From Intestinimonas timonensis (lineage in GTDB: Bacteria > Bacillota > Clostridia > Oscillospirales > Oscillospiraceae), in contig NZ_LR130816.1 in NCBI RefSeq assembly GCF_900626145.1, positions 540,365-580,578 of the forward strand: 40,214 bases of DNA, read 5' to 3'. Position 1 is the stretch's first letter; each line of letters starts with the position of its first letter. A program made the translations under genes and the position numbers. The notes under the pieces were generated by a model. The model made no database searches. It was not told where the DNA came from and worked only from the letters and a program-made list of their open reading frames with translations. Shown here one piece after another: positions 17,225-26,469 of this stretch.

Positions 17225-19267
17225 TCACCCCTCCTTGGGGGACTTCTTTACGGCGGGGTGCTGGGCCTTGGGGCGCACCGCCGGGTGGGGGGACTTCTCC
17301 TTCGCCGCCGGCTTGGACGCCGGGGCCTTTACGGCCAGCTTGGCCTCCTTCTTCCGCTGGGCGGGGAACTTGCGGGTGCACTTGTAAATCACCGCGCTCA
17401 TGGGCGGCAGGGTGATGATGATGGACTGCTCCCGGCCATGGCAGGGGTTATAGGTGCTCTTCACCGGCTCCTTGTCCCCCCGGCCCTCGCCGCCGAAGGC
17501 CTCGTCGTCGGTGTTGAAGATGCAGGTGTAGGCGCCCGGCACCGGCACGCCGATGCAGTAGCCCGTCCGGTCCACCGGCGAGAAGTTGCAGACGATCACC
17601 AGAGCGTCCCCCTTGTCATCCTTGCGGAGGAAGGAGATGGTGTTGGCCTGGTTGTCGTCGGCATAGATCCACTCGAAGCCCTCCCAGGAGAAGTCGTCCT
17701 GCCACAGCTCCGGGTGCTCCAGGTAGAGGTGGTTGGCAGCCTTGAAGAAGGCCTGGGTCTTCCGGTTGATCTCGTTGTCCATCAGGTGCCAGTCCAGAGA
17801 GTACTCAAAGTGCCACTCGTTCCACTGGCCGAACTCGCTGCCCATCATCAGCAGCTTCTTGCCCGGATGGGTGAGCATATATGTATAGAAGGCCCGGACG
17901 CCGTGGAACTGCTCTTCGTAGGTCCCCGGCATCTTGTTGAGGAGGGAGCCCTTCATGTGTACCACCTCGTCGTGGCTGAGGGGCAGGATGAAGTTCTCCG
18001 AAAATGCATACATAAAGGAAAAGGTGATGTCCCGGTGGTTGAACTGCCGGAAGTAGGGGTCCAGCTTCATATAGTGGAGCACGTCGTTCATCCAGCCCAT
18101 GTTCCACTTCAGGTTGAAGCCCAGGCCGCCCTCGCTCACCGGGTGGGACACCTTGGGCCAGGCGGTGGACTCCTCGGCGATCATCAGCACGTCGTCATGC
18201 TCGGCGAAGATGCGCTCGTTGAGCTTTTGGATAAAATCCACGGCCTCCAGGTTCTCATTGCCGCCGTGGATGTTGGGCACCCACTCGCCGCCCTGTCGGC
18301 CGTAGTCCAGGTAGAGCATGGAGGCCACCGCGTCCACCCGCAGGCCGTCGATGTGGTACTTCTCCAGCCAGAAGAGGGCGGAGGAGAAGAGGAAGGAGCG
18401 CACCTCGTTGCGCCCGTAGTCGAAGACCCGGGTGCCCCAGTCGGCATGCTCGCCCTTGCGCATGTCCTGGTACTCGTAGCAGGGCTCGCCGTCGAACTCA
18501 TAGAGGCCGAAGGCGTCCTTGGGGAAGTGGGCGGGCACCCAGTCCAGGATGACGCCCACCCCGGCCTGGTGGAGCTGGTCGATGAGGTACATGAGGTCGT
18601 CGGGGGTACCGAAGCGGCTGGTGGCGGCAAAGTAGCCGGTGCACTGGTAGCCCCAGGAGTCGTCCAGGGGGTGCTCGGTGAGGGGCATGAACTCCACGTG
18701 GGTGAAGCCCATCTCCTTCACGTAGGGGACCAGGTAGTCGGCAATCCCCCGGTAGGAGAGGAACTGCCCGTCTCCCGTCCGCCGCCAGGAGCCCAGGTGG
18801 ACTTCATAGATATTCAGCGGACGGTGATAAATCGGGTTTTTCTTCCGATAGTCCAGCCAGGACTGGTCGTTCCACTGGTAGGACCCCAGCTCATAGAGCT
18901 TGGAGGCGGTGCCCGGTCGGGTCTCGGCGTGGAAGGCATAGGGGTCGGCCTTCAGAAGGGTCCGGCCGTCTTTGGTGCGGATGGAATACTTATAGATGTC
19001 GTAGCGATCCAGACCGGGGACAAAGCCCTCCCACAGTCCCCCGCCGATGGGAGAGAGGGGATTGGCCTCCTCCTCCCAGCGGTTGAAGTCTCCCACCACG
19101 GAGACCTCCGCGGCGTGGGGCGCCCACACGCGGAAGGTATAGCCCCACTGCCCGTCCCGCTCCTGGGCGTGGGAGCCCATGAATTCCCAGGCATGGATGG
19201 CCTCTCCGCTGGTGTACGCCCTGACGTTTGCTTCCCCGGCGGCGGCGGGTTTGTTCGTGCGATCCAT
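17225..19267 (-). CDS. glgB: 1,4-alpha-glucan branching enzyme with a basic tail
   Basis: This 680-residue GH13 enzyme cuts alpha-1,4 chains and rejoins them by alpha-1,6 links. An N-terminal CBM48-like module (about 45-140) is followed by the catalytic barrel. The nucleophile Asp is in Asp-Gly-Leu-Arg-Val-Asp-Ala-Val, the acid/base Glu in Ile-Ala-Glu-Glu-Ser-Thr, and the third acid in Leu-Ser-His-Asp-Glu-Val. After the usual C-terminal beta domain come about 45 residues rich in Lys, Ala and Pro, ending Lys-Lys-Ser-Pro-Lys-Glu-Gly, similar in style to the GlgA tail. It is first in the operon, about 105 bases from the predicted transcription start. Confidence 0.96.
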   Translation of the reverse strand: MDRTNKPAAAGEANVRAYTSGEAIHAWEFMGSHAQERDGQWGYTFRVWAPHAAEVSVVGDFNRWEEEANPLSPIGGGLWEGFVPGLDRYDIYKYSIRTKDGRTLLKADPYAFHAETRPGTASKLYELGSYQWNDQSWLDYRKKNPIYHRPLNIYEVHLGSWRRTGDGQFLSYRGIADYLVPYVKEMGFTHVEFMPLTEHPLDDSWGYQCTGYFAATSRFGTPDDLMYLIDQLHQAGVGVILDWVPAHFPKDAFGLYEFDGEPCYEYQDMRKGEHADWGTRVFDYGRNEVRSFLFSSALFWLEKYHIDGLRVDAVASMLYLDYGRQGGEWVPNIHGGNENLEAVDFIQKLNERIFAEHDDVLMIAEESTAWPKVSHPVSEGGLGFNLKWNMGWMNDVLHYMKLDPYFRQFNHRDITFSFMYAFSENFILPLSHDEVVHMKGSLLNKMPGTYEEQFHGVRAFYTYMLTHPGKKLLMMGSEFGQWNEWHFEYSLDWHLMDNEINRKTQAFFKAANHLYLEHPELWQDDFSWEGFEWIYADDNQANTISFLRKDDKGDALVIVCNFSPVDRTGYCIGVPVPGAYTCIFNTDDEAFGGEGRGDKEPVKSTYNPCHGREQSIIITLPPMSAVIYKCTRKFPAQRKKEAKLAVKAPASKPAAKEKSPHPAVRPKAQHPAVKKSPKEG

Positions 19268-19303
19268 GGTCAGCGCCTCATTTCATTGGTAATATTATCC
19301 AAA

Positions 19304-19318
19304 TGTCCCCTGGGGACA
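19304..19318. promoter_or_regulatory. Perfect 7-1-7 palindrome in the glg leader
   Basis: TGTCCCC-T-GGGGACA lies between the glg promoter and the glgB start, 37 bases before the ATG. It may be an operator or an RNA stem near the ribosome site. No known regulator was matched to it. Confidence 0.4.
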
Positions 19319-19330
19319 CCGTCGAAGCTT

Positions 19331-19349
19331 GTCAATAACGCTAATTGAC
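19331..19349. promoter_or_regulatory. Second inverted repeat in the glg leader
   Basis: GTCAAT-N7-ATTGAC lies 30 bases downstream of the glg -10 box. A nearby TGACC..GGTCA pair overlaps its right arm. This could be a repressor site, but no regulator is known from the sequence. Confidence 0.4.
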
Positions 19350-19378
19350 CAAAATCATAGGTCATGTTATTTGTATGA

Positions 19379-19407
19379 ATTATACAACACAAACAGCACT
19401 CAGTCAA
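19379..19407 (-). promoter_or_regulatory. Promoter of the glycogen operon
   Basis: On the minus strand, TTGACT (19402-19407), a 17-base spacer and a perfect TATAAT (19379-19384). It is the only good promoter found for glgBCDAP. Confidence 0.85.
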
Positions 19408-19482
19408 GGTGCGGGGGCAGGAGGATTCATAAATTTTACGCATATTTTTCCGTTTCTTTCCTGGAAAAAAGTCAGCGTCCCG

Positions 19483-20622
19483 TTACCCGGCCAGGAAGAG
19501 GTTCCGCACCAGCCGCAGGAAGAGGCCGGGGACGGTGATGCGCGCCACCGCCTGGTCGGCCACCAGGGGGATGGTGCACAGCCGGGTATCGCCGGCGGAG
19601 ACGGTCAGCTCACCCAGCTTCTGGCCCTGCTCCACGGGAGCCTCCACGTCCTCGGAGAGCTGGAGGGAGGTGGTGATCTGGTTGAGCTGGCTCTTCTCCA
19701 ACAGGATGCGGCTGCCGTTTGCCAGCACGGGCTGGACGGTGTCGGTCACCCCCAGGGAGACGGCCACCGGCGGGATGGCCTGGTCGGGGCGGACGTCCAC
19801 CAGGGTATAGTTGGCAAAGCCGTAGGTGAGCAGGGCCTGGGCGGCACTGAAGCGCTGGGCGGAGGTGGGGGATCCCAGCACCACGGCGATGAGCTCCATA
19901 CCCTCCCGCTCGGCGGTGGCGGAGAGACAGTAGAGGGCGGAGTCGGTGGAGCCGGTCTTGAGGCCGGTGCAGCCCTCAAAATAGCGCACCAGCTTGTTGG
20001 TGTTGGCCAGCTGGAACTGTCCGCCCCGGATGGTGTCCATCCAGATGGTGCTGTACTGCCGGATGTCCGGGTGGTTGAGGATGAGCTCCCGGGACATGAG
20101 GGCGATGTCGTAGGCGGAGGTCAGGTGGCCCGCCGCAGGCAGGCCCGTGCAGTTGACGAAGTTGGTGTCCGCCATGCCCAGCTGGGCGGCCCGCTCGTTC
20201 ATCCGGGCCACGAAGGCCTCCTCGCTGCCGGCGATATGCTCGGCCAGGGCCACGGCGGCGTCGTTGCCCGACACCACCGCCACGGCCTTGATGAGCTCCT
20301 CCGCGCTCATCTGCTCCCCTTCCTTTAAATAGACCTGGGAGCCCCCCATGGAGGCGGCGTGGGCGGAGACGGTGACCTGGTCGGTGAGGGCCATACGGCC
20401 CTCGTCCAGAGCCTCCATCACCAGCAGCAGGGTCATGATCTTGGTGACGCTGGCGGGCTCCCGCTTGTCGTGGGCGTTCTGCTCACACAGGACGGTGCCC
20501 GTCTCCTTTTCCATCAGGACGGCGGCGGCGGCCTCCACCTGGGGACTGTCGGCGGCGGCAGCGGCGGCGGGACAGACCAGCAGCCCGGCGCAGAGCAGAA
20601 CAGCGAGGGTTCGTTTCATCAT
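19483..20622 (-). CDS. D-alanyl-D-alanine carboxypeptidase, S11 family (PBP5/DacF type)
   Basis: This 379-residue exported penicillin-binding protein removes the terminal D-Ala from peptidoglycan pentapeptides. A signal peptide covers about residues 1-24. Active-site motifs are Ser58-x-x-Lys61, Ser118-Gly-Asn120 and Lys222-Thr-Gly224. A C-terminal beta domain (about 275-360) ends in an amphipathic Leu/Phe/Arg helix, the usual membrane anchor. GGAGGAG precedes the first of two adjacent Met codons. In many Firmicutes a dacF paralogue is linked to the sporulation operon spoIIA; that link is absent here, so no symbol is given. Confidence 0.93.
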   Translation of the reverse strand: MMKRTLAVLLCAGLLVCPAAAAAADSPQVEAAAAVLMEKETGTVLCEQNAHDKREPASVTKIMTLLLVMEALDEGRMALTDQVTVSAHAASMGGSQVYLKEGEQMSAEELIKAVAVVSGNDAAVALAEHIAGSEEAFVARMNERAAQLGMADTNFVNCTGLPAAGHLTSAYDIALMSRELILNHPDIRQYSTIWMDTIRGGQFQLANTNKLVRYFEGCTGLKTGSTDSALYCLSATAEREGMELIAVVLGSPTSAQRFSAAQALLTYGFANYTLVDVRPDQAIPPVAVSLGVTDTVQPVLANGSRILLEKSQLNQITTSLQLSEDVEAPVEQGQKLGELTVSAGDTRLCTIPLVADQAVARITVPGLFLRLVRNLFLAG

Positions 20623-20800
20623 GGCGCTTCTCCTCCATCATCGAAGATTCCTGTAAGAAAGAGGATGTGGAGGGAGAGAGGATTCTATACTGGAAAGAAT
20701 GGGAAGGCAGGAACGGTGGTTTCTGCTGAAAAAAAGAAAGTACGATCGGAATAGAGGGATTTCGAGCGGGACCGGCCCTTCTGTGCCGGTTCTGCAACGG

Positions 20801-21262
20801 TCAGAGCTCTTTTTTCATGGCGATGTCGGAGAGCTCGAAGGCCACGTGGTCGTGGTCCTCATAGCGGAAGCCGTAAGACTCATAGATATGGAGGGCGGCC
20901 TTGAGGCTGTGGTGGGAGGTGAGGACCAGGGTGTGGACCCCCATGGCCCGGGCGGCGTCGATGGTGGCCTCCATGAGGGCCTTGCCGATGCCGTGGTTCC
21001 GGTAGGCCTCCAGCACCCCGAATTTGAAGGGCTCGGCCACACCGTTGCCGAAGGGCTCCAGCATCATCATGCCCACCGGACGTCCCTCCGCCATGGCCAG
21101 AAAAATGCGCCCGCCCGCCGCCAGCACCCGCTCCGGGTGGGTGAGCTGGTCGATGTCCGCCGGCTCCAGGAGGTCGTTGCCCTCCAGCCAGGGCAGGGAG
21201 ATGTCCATGAGGGCATCCTTATATTGGTCGTCATAGTCCTGAATGGAAAAGTCAAACGGCAT
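20801..21262 (-). CDS. GNAT-family N-acetyltransferase
   Basis: This 153-residue protein has the GNAT fold. The acetyl-CoA motif A is seen as Arg-Asn-His-Gly-Ile-Gly-Lys-Ala-Leu (about residue 90), with the preceding strand Pro-Phe-Lys-Phe-Gly-Val-Leu and the C-terminal Ala-Leu-His-Ile-Tyr-Glu-Ser-Tyr-Gly-Phe typical of the family. The acceptor substrate is unknown. GAGGAGGGG lies before the ATG. It has its own promoter and is divergent from the heat-shock operon. Confidence 0.85.
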   Translation of the reverse strand: MPFDFSIQDYDDQYKDALMDISLPWLEGNDLLEPADIDQLTHPERVLAAGGRIFLAMAEGRPVGMMMLEPFGNGVAEPFKFGVLEAYRNHGIGKALMEATIDAARAMGVHTLVLTSHHSLKAALHIYESYGFRYEDHDHVAFELSDIAMKKEL

Positions 21263-21289
21263 GACAGCCCCTCCTCTTTTGCTTCCATC

Positions 21290-21318
21290 ATCCTACCACA
21301 TCTGTCTCCATTTGGCAA
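21290..21318 (-). promoter_or_regulatory. Probable promoter of the GNAT gene
   Basis: On the minus strand, TTGCCA (21313-21318), a 17-base spacer and TAGGAT (21290-21295), ending 28 bases before the start codon. Confidence 0.5.
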
Positions 21319-21397
21319 TCGGACAACGGGTGTGCAAGGCCGGAAAACAAAAATTACCGGGGTGAAACCGTTCACATTTAATTTACAACCTACCCTA

Positions 21398-21426
21398 TTG
21401 ACTTTTAACCGGGGTGGTGGTAGATT
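21398..21426 (+). promoter_or_regulatory. Heat-shock operon promoter
   Basis: TTGACT (21398-21403), a 17-base spacer and TAGATT (21421-21426). The CIRCE operator starts 5 bases after the -10 box, over the expected transcription start. Confidence 0.75.
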
Positions 21427-21430
21427 TACA

Positions 21431-21457
21431 TTAGCACTCATGGAGAATGAGTGCTAA
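21431..21457 (+). promoter_or_regulatory. CIRCE operator (HrcA binding site)
   Basis: TTAGCACTC-N9-GAGTGCTAA is a perfect CIRCE element: two 9-base inverted arms and a 9-base spacer. HrcA, encoded 27 bases downstream, binds this site and represses hrcA-grpE-dnaK-dnaJ until heat shock or GroEL titration. Confidence 0.98.
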
Positions 21458-21483
21458 AACCACAGAGAAGAAGGTGAGCGGGG

Positions 21484-22536
21484 ATGGATCTGACAGAACG
21501 GAAGAAAAAGATCCTCCGCGCCATCATCGAAAATTATATCCAGACGGCGGAGCCGGTGGGCTCCAAGGTCATCGCCGCCACGCCGGGGCTCAACGTGTCC
21601 TCGGCCACCATCCGCAACGAGATGGCCGATCTGGAGGCCCTGGGCCTGCTGGAGCAGCCCCACACCTCCGCCGGACGCATCCCCTCGCCGGGGGGCTACC
21701 GGGTGTACGTCAACGAGCTGATGGAGGACTACCGCCTGTCGGCACAGGAGACCCGGAAGCTCAACGAGGCCCTGCACCTGAAGATGCGGGAGCTGGACCA
21801 GGTCATCGACCAGGCCGGCCGGGTGATCTCACAGCTCACCCAGTACCCAGCCTTCGCCCTGGCTGCCGGGTCCAGCCGGGTGACCATCCAGCGTTTCGAT
21901 CTGCTGATGGTCTCCAGTGACTCCTTTATTATTGTGGTGATGACGGACACCAATGTGGTCCACAACCGTCTGGTGCGGCTTCCCTCCGACCTGAGCGAGG
22001 CCCAGCTCCAGCTTCTGAACACATTGCTGAATACCACCTTCACCGGCCTGACCCTGGACGAGATCACCCCTGAGCTCATGCGGGTGGCCTCCCACGCGGC
22101 AGGCGAGGCCTACGGCCTCATCAGTTTGGTAGTTTCCTTCGCCATGGATGTGCTGGAGAGTCTGGAGCAGCGCAGAGTCCACACCGCCGGCATCGCCAGT
22201 CTCCTCTCCCACCCGGAGTACCGGAGTCTGGACCGGGCCGCCCCCCTCATGAGCTATCTCAGCGAGGACCAGGACGCCGCCCGCTTCCCGGTGCCCCAGG
22301 GGGACCCCATGGAAATCCTCATCGGCCCGGAAAACGTGGCCGATGCCCTGAAAGACACCAGTGTGGTGGTGGCCAGCTACGACATCGGCGACGGCATGCG
22401 AGGCGTCATCGGTGTGGTGGGTCCCACCCGGATGGATTACGCAAAGATCACCGCCCGTCTCTCCTATTTCGCCGCCGGCCTGAGCCGCCTCTTTGAACAG
22501 GGCAGCCTGCCGCCGGGGGAGGAACCGGAGAAGTAG
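21484..22536 (+). CDS. hrcA: Heat-inducible transcription repressor HrcA
   Basis: This 350-residue protein starts with a winged helix (residues about 1-75; Ile-Ile-Glu-Asn-Tyr-Ile-Gln-Thr-Ala-Glu-Pro-Val-Gly-Ser, then Ser-Ser-Ala-Thr-Ile-Arg-Asn-Glu-Met). A GAF-like dimer domain ends in Ile-Gly-Val-Val-Gly-Pro-Thr-Arg-Met-Asp-Tyr. All are HrcA hallmarks. It represses its own operon through the CIRCE site just upstream. AAGGTGAGCGGGG precedes the ATG. The next gene starts 26 bases after the stop. Confidence 0.97.
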   Translation: MDLTERKKKILRAIIENYIQTAEPVGSKVIAATPGLNVSSATIRNEMADLEALGLLEQPHTSAGRIPSPGGYRVYVNELMEDYRLSAQETRKLNEALHLKMRELDQVIDQAGRVISQLTQYPAFALAAGSSRVTIQRFDLLMVSSDSFIIVVMTDTNVVHNRLVRLPSDLSEAQLQLLNTLLNTTFTGLTLDEITPELMRVASHAAGEAYGLISLVVSFAMDVLESLEQRRVHTAGIASLLSHPEYRSLDRAAPLMSYLSEDQDAARFPVPQGDPMEILIGPENVADALKDTSVVVASYDIGDGMRGVIGVVGPTRMDYAKITARLSYFAAGLSRLFEQGSLPPGEEPEK

Positions 22537-22561
22537 GACGATCCACTTAGGAGGTAATCGC

Positions 22562-23122
22562 TTGAGCAAGCAGGAAAAGAAACAGCAGGACCCGGCCGTG
22601 GAGGAGGTCCCCGTGGAGGAGACCCAGGCCCAGACCGAGCCCCAGGCCGCTCCCCAGCAGGAGGCGGCGGCCGATCCGCTGCTGGAAGAGCTGGAAAAGC
22701 TGCGGAAGCAGATGGACGAAAAGGAGGAGCAGTACCTCCGCCTGGCCGCCGAATACGACAATTTCCGCAAGCGCTCCCAGAAGGAGAAGGATGGCATTTA
22801 CCAGGGCGCCAAGAGCGACGCCGTGGCCGCCTTCCTGCCCGTGTACGACAATCTGGAGCGGGCCCTCAAGCAGGAGACCGCCGATGAGGCGTACAAGAAG
22901 GGCGTGGAAATGACCATGACCGGCCTGAAGGAGATCCTCTCCAAGCTGGGCGTGGAGGAGATCCCCGCCCTGGGCGAGACCTTCGACCCCGCCCTCCACA
23001 ACGCCGTCATGCATGTGGAGGATGAGAACGCTGGGGAAAACACCGTGGTGGACGTCTTCCAGGCCGGCTTTAAGCTGGGCGAGAAGGTCATCCGGTTCGC
23101 CATGGTTAAAGTAGCAAATTAA
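22562..23122 (+). CDS. grpE: Nucleotide exchange factor GrpE (TTG start)
   Basis: This 186-residue DnaK co-chaperone speeds ADP release. It has a Glu/Gln-rich disordered N-terminus (about 1-45), a long dimerising coiled coil, and the C-terminal beta wing with Leu-Gly-Glu-Lys-Val-Ile-Arg-Phe-Ala-Met-Val. The start is a TTG at 22562-22564, chosen because a full AGGAGGT site is correctly spaced before it; the frame upstream overlaps hrcA and does not look like GrpE. The 79-base gap to dnaK holds a small 7-bp hairpin (23135-23151). Confidence 0.95.
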   Translation: MSKQEKKQQDPAVEEVPVEETQAQTEPQAAPQQEAAADPLLEELEKLRKQMDEKEEQYLRLAAEYDNFRKRSQKEKDGIYQGAKSDAVAAFLPVYDNLERALKQETADEAYKKGVEMTMTGLKEILSKLGVEEIPALGETFDPALHNAVMHVEDENAGENTVVDVFQAGFKLGEKVIRFAMVKVAN

Positions 23123-23201
23123 CTTTATCCCGTAGGCGGCCTTTGGCCGCCCGCACGACCATCGTTAAAAATAAGTTTTCAATATATTGGAGGAATCGTT
23201 T

Positions 23202-25064
<1,863 letters not shown>

Positions 25065-25122
25065 GATTCTTTTGAATTCAGAAAGGGCTCCGGCGGTCAA
25101 CCCGGCGCCCATGGAAAGTGCA

Positions 25123-25143
25123 GGCGGGGTCGGAGACCCCGCC
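25123..25143 (+). other. Hairpin in the dnaK-dnaJ gap
   Basis: A 9-bp G/C-rich stem (25123-25131 with 25135-25143) and a 3-base loop lie 27 bases before dnaJ. No clear T-tract follows. It could reduce dnaJ expression relative to dnaK or stabilise the processed dnaK message. Confidence 0.45.
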
Positions 25144-25170
25144 CCTTTCCGCGTAAAGAGGTGAGAACCA

Positions 25171-26337
<1,167 letters not shown>

Positions 26338-26346
26338 ATCCTTTTT

Positions 26347-26380
26347 AACCCCGGTCCCCATGGGACCGGGGTTGTTTTGT
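26347..26380 (+). terminator. Terminator of the hrcA-grpE-dnaK-dnaJ operon
   Basis: Positions 26347-26358 pair perfectly with 26362-26373 around a 3-base loop, followed by GTTTTGTT. Confidence 0.88.
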
Positions 26381-26389
26381 TCCGGGGGG

Positions 26390-26418
26390 TGGACTTCTGA
26401 TGAGGAGGGGGCTATACT
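26390..26418 (+). promoter_or_regulatory. Promoter of the SLH/BIG2 surface protein gene
   Basis: TGGACT (26390-26395), a 17-base spacer and TATACT (26413-26418), placed between the heat-shock terminator and the start codon at 26470. Confidence 0.6.
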
Positions 26419-26469
26419 GTGGGTGAGAAACGCGTTTTCAGGCGCGAAACAGAGAGGAGTTTGTCTGCA

